Shown: positions 1-9,678, numbered from the stretch's first letter. The stretch is 14,963 nucleotides of DNA from Deltaproteobacteria bacterium (GCA_025357175.1 JANXPS010000167.1:1-14963); one strand, 5' to 3'. The notes: generated by a model from the sequence alone, not told the origin. Program-made: numbers and translations.

Positions 1-1579
<1,579 letters not shown>

Positions 1580-1584
1580 CGTCC

Positions 1585-2583
1585 CTACCCCCGCCGGGCC
1601 GATGCAGCCATCCCTGCGGCCATGCGCAGGGCGGCGACCAGGCTGTCCGGGCTCGCCGAAGCCTTGCCTGCGATGTCGAACGCCGTGCCGTGGTCGACCG
1701 ACGTGCGGATGATCGGCAGCCCCATCGTCACGTTGACCCCGTCCTCGAAGTGGACGAGCTTGAGCGGAGCGAGGCCGACATCGTGCGTCATCGCGACGAC
1801 CACGTCGAACTGCCCGCCGTACGCGCGGTGAAAGATCGTGTCGGGAGGGTACGGCCCGGTCGCCAGGATGCCGTCCCGCACGCACGCCGCGATCGCGGGC
1901 GCGATGACGGCCGATTCCTCGTCGCCGAAAAGCCCCCCTTCGCCCGCATGGGGATTGAGCCCCGCGACGGCGATCCGGGGGGATCGCGTGCCCATGTATT
2001 TCCGGAAGAAGGCGTCCGTGATCCGGATCGTCCGCTCGACGAGCGGCGCGTCGAGCATCGCGATCGCGTTGCGGAGCGAGACGTGGATCGTGGCGAGCGC
2101 CACGCGAAGCCGGTCGCCGGCCAGCATCATGACGACGTGTTCCGTGCCGCACATCTGCGCGATAAACTCGGTGTGACCGGGGTGGGGAACCCCCGCCAGC
2201 TTTAATCCTTCTTTCGTGATCGGGCACGTGACGATCGCTTCCATCGCGCCGGAAAAAACGTCGCCCGTGGCCGCGCGGATATATTCCGCCGTCACGAACG
2301 CGCCGGGAATGGTGGTCCTGCCGAAGGGGACGTTCGAAAGTTCGAGGGCGGACACGGGGTTAACCCAGATGGTGCCGGGAACCGGTTCGGCGCCGGGAGA
2401 CAACGGCTCGACGGACGCGTCGCACTCGACCAATGCCGCCGCGCGCCGCATCACCGCCAGGTCACCGTAGACGACGGGGCGGCAGACCGCGGCGATGTCC
2501 GGCCGCGCTAGCGCCCGGCACGCGATCTCGGGGCCGACGCCGCCCGGGTCGCCCATCGTGACCGCCAGGCGCGGGAGCGTCAT
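1585..2583 (-). CDS. pdxA: PdxA, 4-hydroxythreonine-4-phosphate dehydrogenase
   Basis: PdxA oxidises 4-phosphohydroxy-L-threonine with NAD(P) and supplies the amino-ketone that PdxJ condenses in the DXP-dependent route to pyridoxal phosphate. The 332-residue product matches the family length of about 330. It starts MTLPRLAVTMGDPGGVGPEI, the characteristic N-terminal motif. GHTE (136-139), GLNPHAGEGG (208-217), MTHDVGLAPLK (265-275) and DHGTAFDIAG (297-306) are present. His167, His212 and His267 correspond to the three metal-binding histidines of the family. An upstream in-frame ATG at 2661 would add 26 residues of unrelated basic sequence lying inside the dinB frame, so 2583 is preferred. At that start the ATG overlaps the preceding TGA in an ATGA junction, which points to translational coupling with the DinB-family gene. 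pdxJ is not in the window. Confidence 0.96.
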   Translation of the reverse strand: MTLPRLAVTMGDPGGVGPEIACRALARPDIAAVCRPVVYGDLAVMRRAAALVECDASVEPLSPGAEPVPGTIWVNPVSALELSNVPFGRTTIPGAFVTAEYIRAATGDVFSGAMEAIVTCPITKEGLKLAGVPHPGHTEFIAQMCGTEHVVMMLAGDRLRVALATIHVSLRNAIAMLDAPLVERTIRITDAFFRKYMGTRSPRIAVAGLNPHAGEGGLFGDEESAVIAPAIAACVRDGILATGPYPPDTIFHRAYGGQFDVVVAMTHDVGLAPLKLVHFEDGVNVTMGLPIIRTSVDHGTAFDIAGKASASPDSLVAALRMAAGMAASARRG

Positions 2584-3131
2584 GGCCCGCCCCCGGTCAC
2601 GGCCGATTGAAGCTGGCGCCGGTGTCCCTTTTCGTGTTCCAGGATCACGATGGCGAGCCACTCGTAAAGGTTCAGGGGACCGAACCGGTGATGGGGAAAT
2701 TCAGCGGCGCGCGGGTCGACCGCCGCCAGCATGCGGAGCGTCTCCCGGGTGGCTGCCCGCGTCGCTTCGGCGCCGGCCAGCAGCGCCTCGCGGGATTCGA
2801 CGGCCCCGGGTCGCGCGGACGGCGGCGCCTCCATCCCGTCGAACGTGACGGGCTGGCGAACGCGGATGCCGGAATCGTCGGACGGATAATGCGGCAACGC
2901 GCCGCCCGACTCCCGCAGCACCTTGCGCACCACCTTGCCTGCGCCGGCCTCGGCGAGAAGCAGGTGCTCGAGCAACTCTTCCGGCGACCATTCCCCGGAG
3001 ATGCCCGCAAACAACCCGGTTCCCGCGCTTGACCCGACTAGAAGCAACGTGTCGCGGCGAACCGCTTCGATCGCCTCGAGCAGTTCCGACAGTTTCGGCG
3101 GAAGCACCGGCGGATCAATGGATTCGGACAT
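2580..3131 (-). CDS. DinB-superfamily (DinB_2-like) putative metal-dependent protein
   Basis: This is a 183-residue protein with the look of the DinB/YfiT four-helix bundle superfamily: a short helical N terminus, a histidine in the second helical stretch (EELLEHLLLAE, His56) and a C-terminal HEKGHRRQL motif with His166 and His170. These three histidines are where the family normally places its metal ligands. Superfamily members include thiol S-transferases and DNA-damage-inducible proteins of unknown reaction, so the substrate cannot be stated. There is no signal peptide, so it is probably cytoplasmic. The ATG at 3131 follows a GAGAGG ribosome-binding-like stretch. The gene starts 19 bp after the surA-like stop and ends in a 4-bp overlap with pdxA. 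It is unrelated to the E. coli DNA polymerase IV that shares the name. Confidence 0.8.
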   Translation of the reverse strand: MSESIDPPVLPPKLSELLEAIEAVRRDTLLLVGSSAGTGLFAGISGEWSPEELLEHLLLAEAGAGKVVRKVLRESGGALPHYPSDDSGIRVRQPVTFDGMEAPPSARPGAVESREALLAGAEATRAATRETLRMLAAVDPRAAEFPHHRFGPLNLYEWLAIVILEHEKGHRRQLQSAVTGGGP

Positions 3132-3150
3132 GGGACGCCTCTCTATCGGA

Positions 3151-4134
3151 TTACAGGCGGATGTCGATCGCCGCCGATTTCTTGAGCTCGTTCATCAGGT
3201 CGGCGTACGCCTTCTCGCTGCGCCGGTCGGTCAGTTCCTCGGTCAGCGTTTCCTTCAGGGTGGAAAAGTCGGTGAGCGTTCCGCCCCTCCGCTCGAGCAG
3301 GCGAACGAACCGCGCGCCCTCCGCCGAGAAAAAAGGCGCCGACGTTTCTCCCGTGCGCAACTTGTGCAGTTCGCGAGCCAGCTCCGCGGCCAGTTCGTCC
3401 GCCTTCAGGAAATCGGCGTCGAGAAGCCGCACGCCGGGGTACGACTCCTTCAGAAGCGACGCCGTCTCCTTCGTCGAGTTTCCGGATCGCATCAAGTCGA
3501 CCGCCCGCTGGGCGGCCAGCCGGACACGGATCGTCTTCTCGCCCGGCTCTCCCCCGTCGTCCGGTACCGGAATCAGCAGCGTTTCGAAGCGGACTTCGGT
3601 TCCCTCGCGGAAACGTTCGGCCTGTTCCTGGAAGTACGCCTTGACCTCGTCTTCGGTGACCGTCACCTCTTTCATCTTTCGGGCGCGCACGATATTTCCC
3701 CGCTCCATCTGCCAGCGGATCCGCTTGCGGTATGCGGCCGGCGCGATTCCCTCGCGGGCGAGCGCCTGGTTGAAATCGGTTTCGGACATGTTGTTGCTTT
3801 TCCGGACCGACGCGATCGCGCCCTCGACCGCCTGGTTGTCGACGGATGCGCCGGTGCCCGAGAGCGCCTTGCGAACGAGCAGAGACTCGATCAGCGGCTC
3901 GATCCATTTCACGATCCGGGAAGGGTCGCTCTCCTCGCGAAGCCAAGTGTCGGCATCGCCCGCCGGAACGTTCATCGCCTCTGAAACCGCTTCGCGGACC
4001 TCCGAAAGCGTGATCGGCTCCTCGTCGACTGTCGCCACCACGCCGTCTATGACGCGGGCCGATGACGGAATACCGACGAACAGCAGAAGAAGCGCACCCG
4101 CCATGGCGGCGATCGATATCGAAAGCGACTTCAT
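3151..4134 (-). CDS. SurA-N-domain periplasmic chaperone, degenerate parvulin
   Basis: This 327-residue exported protein begins MKSLSISIAAMAGALLLLFV, a clear Sec signal sequence ending near PSSA at residues 24-27. It continues with VIDGVVATVDEEPITLSEV, the hallmark of SurA-type N-terminal chaperone domains (about residues 28-170, mostly helical). SurA-family proteins escort outer-membrane proteins through the periplasm. The segment at about 180-283 aligns by eye with a parvulin domain (LLDADFLKADELAAEL..., then FFSAEGARFVRLLERR) but lacks the usual HIL, LG and G-[FY]-H motifs. Isomerase activity is therefore doubtful. The ATG at 4134 is chosen because it opens the signal peptide after a GGGGGA stretch; an in-frame ATG at 4185 would put 17 polar residues in front. 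It lies between the ppiC-type gene and the DinB-family gene and is the second folding factor in a row. Confidence 0.85.
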   Translation of the reverse strand: MKSLSISIAAMAGALLLLFVGIPSSARVIDGVVATVDEEPITLSEVREAVSEAMNVPAGDADTWLREESDPSRIVKWIEPLIESLLVRKALSGTGASVDNQAVEGAIASVRKSNNMSETDFNQALAREGIAPAAYRKRIRWQMERGNIVRARKMKEVTVTEDEVKAYFQEQAERFREGTEVRFETLLIPVPDDGGEPGEKTIRVRLAAQRAVDLMRSGNSTKETASLLKESYPGVRLLDADFLKADELAAELARELHKLRTGETSAPFFSAEGARFVRLLERRGGTLTDFSTLKETLTEELTDRRSEKAYADLMNELKKSAAIDIRL

Positions 4135-4146
4135 GTTTCCCCCGGG

Positions 4147-4174
4147 TTTATTGGATGCCTCGATGCGGTGCCAA
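4147..4174 (-). promoter_or_regulatory. possible promoter of the surA-like/dinB/pdxA/uvrA unit
   Basis: On the minus strand TTGGCA (4174-4169) is followed after 16 bases by AATAAA (4152-4147). These are weak-to-fair sigma-70-like -35 and -10 elements placed after the likely ppiC terminator and just before the surA-like start at 4134. The implied leader would be only a few bases, which argues against it. It is an inference from sequence alone. Confidence 0.25.
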
Positions 4175-4208
4175 GGTTCCGGCATGGAACTCCGGCCGGA
4201 AACGGGAA

Positions 4209-4253
4209 CGGGGGCACCGCGGCCCGATGGTACGGTGCCGGCCGGTGCCCCCG
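4209..4253. repeat. 11-bp inverted repeat in the ppiC/surA-like gap
   Basis: The arms CGGGGGCACCG (4209-4219) and CGGTGCCCCCG (4243-4253) are perfectly complementary around a 23-base centre. The centre carries a further CGGTGCC copy at 4233-4239 that could pair alternatively with the left arm. No T run follows on either strand, so it is not a classical terminator by itself. It could be an RNA-processing or transcript-stabilising hairpin, or a protein-binding palindrome. Confidence 0.6.
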
Positions 4254-4272
4254 CGTCATTTCAAGCCTTTCG

Positions 4273-4295
4273 AAAAAAGCGGGTCAGTGCCCCGC
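4273..4295 (-). terminator. probable rho-independent terminator overlapping the ppiC stop
   Basis: Read on the minus strand, GCGGG (4295-4291), a 7-base loop and CCCGC (4283-4279) form an all-G/C 5-bp stem followed directly by TTTTTT (4278-4273). The loop contains the TGA stop codon of the ppiC-type gene (4286-4284), so the hairpin begins inside the last codons. The stem is short but the U tract is clean. It may end or attenuate the nadA-mfd-ppiC transcript. Confidence 0.55.
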
Positions 4296-5141
4296 ACCCG
4301 AGGCGGGGAGGACCGGCGCCTCGCTCTTGACGAACCGCTGCACCTTGCCTTCCTTCTCGAGCCGCTCGACGAGTTGTTCGAAAGCGTCGCGCTGGACCTT
4401 TTCGCGAAGTTCGCCCGCGAGCTGGCCCTTGACCTCGTCGAAGCTGCGCGTGCCCGCGGCCCGCTTTTCCTCGACCCGGATGATGTGGAAGCCGTAGGTG
4501 GTCTTGACCGGCCCGACGACCGAACCCGGCGCTGCGGCGAAGGCAGCCGCCTCGAACTCCTTGACGAAGCTGCCCTTCTCGATGAAACCCAGGTCGGCGG
4601 AGGTGCCTCCCTCGGCGTTGGCGGTCTTCATCAGCGCCTCGAACGGCTCGCCCGCCTTGACCTTTGCGGCGAATGCGTCGGCCTTCGCCTTGTCCTTGAA
4701 CAGGATGTGCTTCACATGCACCCGCTCGCCGACCTGGTAGGCCGCCACATTGTCGTTGTAGCGCTTGCGGAGCAGCTCGTCGTTGACCGCGGCTTTCTCG
4801 GTCACGTCCCGAAGGAGCGATTCGAGCAGGACCTGGCGCCGCGCCTGGGCCAGCTTCTCCTGGACGTCAGGCCGGCGATCGATGCCGCGGCGAACCGCCT
4901 CGCGCATCAACAGGTCGCGGGTGATCATCCCCTTGAGAAGCTGGAGCTTGCCGTCGGGCGTGTCGAGTATCGGTCGAAGGTAGGGAGGCAGGTTCTGGGC
5001 CTCCCGGGCGAGCGACGCCTCGGTGATTTTTTCCCCGTTGACGACCGCGAGCGTCTTCCCCTCGCCTTTTCCCCCGGGACCGGGGCTGCAGCTCCAAAGC
5101 AGCGGAACGGCTACCAGTGCCACGACCATCAGCTTGCGCAT
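4284..5141 (-). CDS. PpiC-type peptidyl-prolyl isomerase lipoprotein
   Basis: This is a 285-residue lipid-anchored foldase. The start MRKLMVVALVAVPLLWSCSPG is a type II signal peptide with lipobox LWSC and lipidated Cys18, followed by a Gly/Lys linker. Residues 30-130 form a SurA-N-like helical domain (LAVVNGEKITEASLAREAQ). Residues 141-223 are a full parvulin domain: VHVKHILF, ADLGFIEKGSFVKEFEAAAF, GPVKTTYGFHIIRVEE. The charged helical C-terminal tail has a Glu/Lys/Arg-rich pattern. The parvulin motifs are intact, so it is likely an active prolyl isomerase acting on envelope proteins. The ATG at 5141 has AGGAGA ten to fifteen bases upstream and follows the mfd stop by 47 bp; a longer in-frame reading open into mfd is only a shadow. 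It resembles PrsA/PpiC family members; no firm gene symbol is given because several paralogues share this architecture. Confidence 0.92.
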   Translation of the reverse strand: MRKLMVVALVAVPLLWSCSPGPGGKGEGKTLAVVNGEKITEASLAREAQNLPPYLRPILDTPDGKLQLLKGMITRDLLMREAVRRGIDRRPDVQEKLAQARRQVLLESLLRDVTEKAAVNDELLRKRYNDNVAAYQVGERVHVKHILFKDKAKADAFAAKVKAGEPFEALMKTANAEGGTSADLGFIEKGSFVKEFEAAAFAAAPGSVVGPVKTTYGFHIIRVEEKRAAGTRSFDEVKGQLAGELREKVQRDAFEQLVERLEKEGKVQRFVKSEAPVLPASGAGH

Positions 5142-5188
5142 GCCGGATATCTCCTCTTTCCCTTTAAAATGAATGTTTGATGGAAACT

Positions 5189-8100
5189 TTATATGGTACT
5201 GCCCGGCGCGAAGCGGTTCAACAGCTTTCTGGCCGATGCGAGAACGGCATCGGGCGCGTCGCTTTCGAGCCGCATCGCCAGCACCTCGCCCCGAACGAAC
5301 GAGAAATCCTTCCGTTCCTTCGTCACCCAGCGCACGAGCTGCGACCGGTCGACCTCGGCCCGGGCGGACAGCGTCAGGTATAGCGCCTTCTCGCCCCGCT
5401 TGAGCTCCTTCACGCCGCCCTCGCGCATCGCGACGCGAAGACGCGAAAGATCGCAAAGCGCCTCGGCGGGCATCGGCAGACGGCCGAACCGGTCGAGCAT
5501 CTCGAGTTCGAGTTCGTCGCCCGCCTCGACGGAACGCACCTTCGAAAGCTTCCGGTAGAAATCGAGCCGGATTCCCGCCTCGAGGATGTAGTCGTCGGGC
5601 AGGAACGCGGGGATCCGCAGGTCGAGTTCGGGCTCCTCCTCCCCGATCGCCGGGTTCCCGGAGATTTCCTGGACCGTTTCGGCAAGAAGCTGCGTGTAAA
5701 GCTCGTAGCCGACCTGGTGGATGTGCCCGGACTGGTCCTTGCCCAGCAGGTTGCCGCCGCCGCGGATCTCGAGGTCGTGGCTTGCGATCTTGAAGCCGGA
5801 GCCCAGTTCGGTCAGTTCCTCGAGGACGGACAACCGCTGCGTGGCCTCCTTCGTCATGGCCACGTCCTTGGGGATCAGGAAATAGGCGTACGCCCTGTGC
5901 CGGTCCCGGCCCACGCGCCCGCGCAGCTGGTAGAGCTGCGACAGGCCGAAGCGGTGGGACTGGTTCACGAGGATCGTGTTGGCGTTTGGGATGTCGAGCC
6001 CGGACTCGATGATCGCCGTGCAGAGCAATAAATCCGTGCGCTTCGCGGCGAAGTCGTCCATCGAGGTCGACAGCGCCTCCTCGTCCATCTGGCCGTGGGC
6101 GACCCCGATGCGGACAGCGGGCAGGATCTCCTTGAGGTACCGGGCCATCGCGGGCAGCGACTGCACCCGGTTGTGGACGAAGTAGAGTTGCCCCCCCCGG
6201 TGGACCTCGCGCTCGACCGCCCCCTTGATCGTCTCCTCGGAGAACGGCAGGACGAAGGTGCGAATGGAGAGCCGGTCCTCGGGCGGCGTCGCGATGACGC
6301 TGATGTCGCGGATGCCCGAGAACGCCATGTGCAGCGTGCGCGGGATCGGGGTGGCCGAGAGCGTCAGGATGTCGACCGAGGCGCGCAGCTTCTTCATTTT
6401 TTCCTTGTGCGCCACGCCGAACCGCTGCTCCTCGTCGATGACGACGAGTCCCAGCGCCTTGAAGGCGATGTCCTTCTGGAGAAGCCGGTGGGTGCCGATG
6501 ACGATGTCGACCGAACCGTCGGCGAGCCCCCTGACGGTTTCCTTCTGCTCGTCCTTCGTCCGGAATCTCGACAGGCTGTCGACGCGGACGGTGGTGCCGT
6601 CGAGCCGGGAATGGAAAGTCCTGAAATGCTGCTCGGCCAGAACCGTCGTCGGAACGAGGATCGCCACCTGGCGGCCATCCATGACGACCTTGTAGGCGGC
6701 GCGGATCGCGACTTCCGTCTTTCCATACCCGACGTCGCCGCAGACAAGGCGGTCCATCGGGCGCGCCGAGGTCAGGTCCTTCAGGACGTCGCGGATGACG
6801 GTTTCCTGGTCGGGCGTCTCCTCGTGCGGGAAGGCGGCTTCGAACTCGCGGTAGGTCGCGTCGGGCGGCGAGGCGGGAGGCCTCGTGGCGATCTCCCGCT
6901 TGGCCTGCAGGTCGATCAGCTCCTGGGCCATCGCGAGCAGCGAGTCGCGCACCTTTTGCTTGGCGCGCTGCCACGCGGTGCCGCCCAGCTTGGCGAGCGT
7001 GGGCCGGCTCTCCTCGGATGCGATGTAGCGCTGGACGCGATCGAGCTTGCCGACGGGCACGAACAGCCGGTCGCCGCCCGCATATTCGAGGACCAGGTAG
7101 TCGCCCTCGATGCCGGCTGCGACCCGGCGCAACATTCCCCGGTATACGCCCACCCCGTGATCGACGTGAACCGCGAGGTCGTTGACGCGCAGCTCGCGGA
7201 GCGTGAACTCCTCGACCGGCGCGGCCGTGGGCCTGCGCGAACGCCGGTTGCGCTGCTTCTCGCCGAAGATCTCGGTCTCGGTGACAACGGCGAGCGACAG
7301 CTCGGGACAGCGGAAGCCGCGCGTCACCTCGGAGCAGCACAGGAAGACGCCCCGGTCGGCCGCCGCCGCCTCGGCCAGCGACCGTCCCGTGGAAAGCGGC
7401 AGTGCGTAGCGCGACAGCAGCTCTTCCATCCGGTCGGTCTGCGACGGCGAAAGCGACGAGACGATGAAGCGCTCTCCCCGCTTCCACCAGGCCTTCCCTT
7501 CGGTTGCAAGCGGCAGCAGCAGCCCCTCCGAGGCGGAGGCGACCGTTACGCGGCGGATCTCGTCGTTGCTTTCGATCTCCATCCCGCCGCAAAGGACGTC
7601 CGTCCGTCCGAAGGGCTTGAGGTCGAGCGAGTCGAAACTGACCAGCGCCGATCCGCGAAAGTGGGCGGCCAGCGACTCGGGTGAAAGGAACAGCTCGGCG
7701 GGGGACGGAAGGCCCTGTTCCTGCCCGGACAGGATGAAATTTTCCTCCGCCTCGTTGCAGGCGGCCTGGACCGTCGCCCGGCAGCCGGACGAATCGACCG
7801 CGATCGTCACCGTGCCCGGCGGAAGATAGTCGAAGAGGGAGGCCGTGCGGCCGTAGAGCCGGGGCAGCAGCGCCTCGATGCCGTGGAAGCGGACACCCTG
7901 CCGGAGCGACTCCTCGGCCGCCCCGGAAAGCCCGCCTGCCGAGAGCGCCGCCTCGACCCGGTCGGCGCGCGTGACGACCTGGGAGCACGGGACGATGACG
8001 AGTTCGTCGCCCGCGGTTCGCGTGCGCTGGCTCTCGGGGTCGAACCAGCTCACCCGGACGACCCGGTCGAAGTCAAGGGTTACGCGCGCGGGAAAGGGGT

Positions 8101-8656
8101 GCGCCGGGCTGTAGACGTCGATGATGCCGCCGCGCACCGCGAAATCGCCGGGATCGGCCGCCGCCGGCAGCCTCGCATACCCCAGTTCAACGAGCCGGCG
8201 GGAAAGGTCGTCCACGTCGACTTCCATGCCGGCCGACAGCCGAAAAACGGAATCGGCGAATATTTCGGGGGGGAGCGTTTTCTCGATCAGCGTCGACGCG
8301 GAGATGACCACGAGAACGGGTTCGCCGCCTGAAAGCCGGAGCAGCGCCCGCATCCGGTCGTGCACCGCCGGACCGAACGGGGGGGACGATTCGTACGGAG
8401 CGACCTCGACCGATGGAAAGGCGACGACGTTTCCGGCGCCAGCCCAGGCCACCGCCTCGCGGAACGTCTCCTCGGCCTCGGCGTCGGTCGGCGCGATGAA
8501 GAGGATCGGACGGCCAAGACGCGCTCGCAGGGCGCAGGCAAGGAACGCCCGGGCGCCGGGCGGAACTTTAAGCAGCTGGATCGCGGGCGTCGCGGCCGGG
8601 TCCGACAGCGCCACCGCGACGTGCTCCCAGGACAGGATGTTGTCGGGGGAAAACAT
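5189..8656 (-). CDS. mfd: Mfd, transcription-repair coupling factor
   Basis: Mfd is the ATP-driven translocase that pushes stalled RNA polymerase off lesions and recruits UvrA. At 1155 residues it has normal full length. The N-terminal UvrB-like region (about 1-340) is followed by the RNA-polymerase-interacting domain (about 485-555, LAVHVDHGVGVYRG...). The RecG-like helicase core has Walker A GDVGYGKT (640-647), DEEQ (741-744), SATPIPRT (767-774) and QLRGRVGR (910-917). The C-terminal D7-type domain follows (FGRLPMPAEALCDLSRLRVAM...). The ATG at 8656 lies 8 bp after the nadA stop and lacks a convincing Shine-Dalgarno sequence, so translation is probably coupled to nadA. A run of eight G residues on the coding strand (6198-6191) encodes Arg820-Gly822. 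Long open frames antisense to this gene are composition artefacts. Confidence 0.98.
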   Translation of the reverse strand: MFSPDNILSWEHVAVALSDPAATPAIQLLKVPPGARAFLACALRARLGRPILFIAPTDAEAEETFREAVAWAGAGNVVAFPSVEVAPYESSPPFGPAVHDRMRALLRLSGGEPVLVVISASTLIEKTLPPEIFADSVFRLSAGMEVDVDDLSRRLVELGYARLPAAADPGDFAVRGGIIDVYSPAHPFPARVTLDFDRVVRVSWFDPESQRTRTAGDELVIVPCSQVVTRADRVEAALSAGGLSGAAEESLRQGVRFHGIEALLPRLYGRTASLFDYLPPGTVTIAVDSSGCRATVQAACNEAEENFILSGQEQGLPSPAELFLSPESLAAHFRGSALVSFDSLDLKPFGRTDVLCGGMEIESNDEIRRVTVASASEGLLLPLATEGKAWWKRGERFIVSSLSPSQTDRMEELLSRYALPLSTGRSLAEAAAADRGVFLCCSEVTRGFRCPELSLAVVTETEIFGEKQRNRRSRRPTAAPVEEFTLRELRVNDLAVHVDHGVGVYRGMLRRVAAGIEGDYLVLEYAGGDRLFVPVGKLDRVQRYIASEESRPTLAKLGGTAWQRAKQKVRDSLLAMAQELIDLQAKREIATRPPASPPDATYREFEAAFPHEETPDQETVIRDVLKDLTSARPMDRLVCGDVGYGKTEVAIRAAYKVVMDGRQVAILVPTTVLAEQHFRTFHSRLDGTTVRVDSLSRFRTKDEQKETVRGLADGSVDIVIGTHRLLQKDIAFKALGLVVIDEEQRFGVAHKEKMKKLRASVDILTLSATPIPRTLHMAFSGIRDISVIATPPEDRLSIRTFVLPFSEETIKGAVEREVHRGGQLYFVHNRVQSLPAMARYLKEILPAVRIGVAHGQMDEEALSTSMDDFAAKRTDLLLCTAIIESGLDIPNANTILVNQSHRFGLSQLYQLRGRVGRDRHRAYAYFLIPKDVAMTKEATQRLSVLEELTELGSGFKIASHDLEIRGGGNLLGKDQSGHIHQVGYELYTQLLAETVQEISGNPAIGEEEPELDLRIPAFLPDDYILEAGIRLDFYRKLSKVRSVEAGDELELEMLDRFGRLPMPAEALCDLSRLRVAMREGGVKELKRGEKALYLTLSARAEVDRSQLVRWVTKERKDFSFVRGEVLAMRLESDAPDAVLASARKLLNRFAPGSTI

Positions 8657-8664
8657 GCGGGGAA

Positions 8665-9585
8665 TCAGGCGTCGCGGGGGATGCGGATCATCGCCTCAAG
8701 CGCGGAGACGGCCTTTTCGCGGATGTCTTCGGGAACGGTCACGGCCGGCGTGAGCGTCACAAGGGATTCGCGGACGTCCTCGAGCGTGGTCAGCTTCATG
8801 TTGGGGCACACGAGGCTGCGGGCGGCGAGATGGAACTTCCTGCCCGGATTCTCGCGGCGCAGCTTGTAGAGAATGCCCATCTCGGTGCCGATGACGAACT
8901 CGGACGCGGGCGACTTCGCGCACCAGGAATACATGCCGGCGGTCGAAAGCACCGCGTCGGCCATCGCCACGACCTCGGGCCGGCACTCGGGGTGGACGAC
9001 CACGGGCGCTCCGGGATGCGCCGCGCGCGCCGCTTGGATGTCGGCGGGGGTCAGCCGTTCGTGGGTCGGGCAGTAGCCGTCCCACCAGGACAGCCTGCGC
9101 CCCGTCATCCGGGCCGCGTACTGGGCCAGGTTGCGGTCGGGCACCATGAAGATCTCGGCGCTGTCGGGGATCGACCGGACGACGTTGACCACGTTGCCGG
9201 AGGTGCAGCAGATGTCGGACTCGGCCTTGACGTCGGCCGACGAGTTGACGTAGGTGACCACCACCGCGCCCGGATGCCCGACTCGCCACGCGCGAAGCTG
9301 CTCGGCGGTGACCATGTCGGCCATCGGGCAGCCGGCGTCTATCCGCGGCAGCAGCACCGTTTTTTGCGGGGCGAGAATGAAGGCGCTCTCGGCCATGAAG
9401 TGGACGCCGCAGAACACGATGACGTCGGCTTTCGACCTGGCCGCTTCCTGGGAAAGAGCCAGGGAGTCGCCGGTGATGTCTGCGATTTCCTGTATCTCGT
9501 CGCGCTGGTAGTTGTGCGCCAGCAGTACGGCGTTGCGTTCCTTGAGCAACCGGCGGATATCTGATTTCAGCGCGACGTGTTCCAT
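8665..9585 (-). CDS. nadA: NadA, quinolinate synthase
   Basis: NadA condenses iminoaspartate with dihydroxyacetone phosphate to quinolinate, the first dedicated pyridine ring of de novo NAD synthesis, using an oxygen-sensitive [4Fe-4S] cluster with one open iron site. The 306-residue protein is the compact form of the family. The three cluster cysteines are Cys86 (DAGCPMADM), Cys172 (GYCPTHE) and Cys260 (LVCPNMK). AHNYQRDEIQEIAD near the N terminus, TYVNSSADVKAESDICCTSGN and HPECRPEV are also family signatures. The ATG at 9585 has a GGGATGG stretch a few bases upstream. nadB and nadC are absent from the window. The gene heads the array that continues into mfd, from which it is separated by 8 bp. 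Confidence 0.97.
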   Translation of the reverse strand: MEHVALKSDIRRLLKERNAVLLAHNYQRDEIQEIADITGDSLALSQEAARSKADVIVFCGVHFMAESAFILAPQKTVLLPRIDAGCPMADMVTAEQLRAWRVGHPGAVVVTYVNSSADVKAESDICCTSGNVVNVVRSIPDSAEIFMVPDRNLAQYAARMTGRRLSWWDGYCPTHERLTPADIQAARAAHPGAPVVVHPECRPEVVAMADAVLSTAGMYSWCAKSPASEFVIGTEMGILYKLRRENPGRKFHLAARSLVCPNMKLTTLEDVRESLVTLTPAVTVPEDIREKAVSALEAMIRIPRDA

Positions 9586-9624
9586 GCAACCATCCCGTTT
9601 GGAGTGACGGACTCAAACGACAGC

Positions 9625-9652
9625 AGCCGGGGAGCTCATCGCCCACCCGGCT
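9625..9652. repeat. 7-bp inverted repeat in the nadA leader
   Basis: AGCCGGG (9625-9631) and CCCGGCT (9646-9652) pair perfectly around a 14-base loop. In nadA mRNA this would be a hairpin about 40-65 bases before the start codon. On the plus strand it is followed by TTTT (9652-9655) and looks terminator-like for transcripts coming the other way, although no plus-strand gene precedes it. Confidence 0.45.
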
Positions 9653-9666
9653 TTTCGCATCCATCT

Positions 9667-9678
9667 ATTTTAACTATA
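9667..9678 (-). promoter_or_regulatory. AT-rich block, possible nadA promoter -10 region
   Basis: The minus strand reads TATAGT then TAAAAT (9678-9667), a conspicuous AT-rich island in GC-rich surroundings and about 80 bases before the nadA start. Either hexamer could serve as a -10 element. I do not find a convincing -35 at 16-18 bases, so this rests on base composition and position only. Confidence 0.3.

Noticed and set aside
3029..4330. 433-codon plus-strand frame opposite the surA-like gene
   Set aside because: It is Ser/Arg-rich antisense translation with no domain. The opposite strand has a signal peptide and a SurA-N domain.
6095..7684. 529-codon open frame on the plus strand opposite mfd
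   Set aside because: It is antisense to a full-length, motif-complete mfd. Its translation is Arg/Asp/Gly-rich with no domain, as expected for opposite-strand reading of GC-rich codons.
4284..7988. One 1234-codon minus-strand frame suggesting a giant fusion
   Set aside because: The upstream 949 codons are an out-of-frame reading of mfd with low-complexity composition; only the last 285 codons, from the ATG at 5141, are a real gene.
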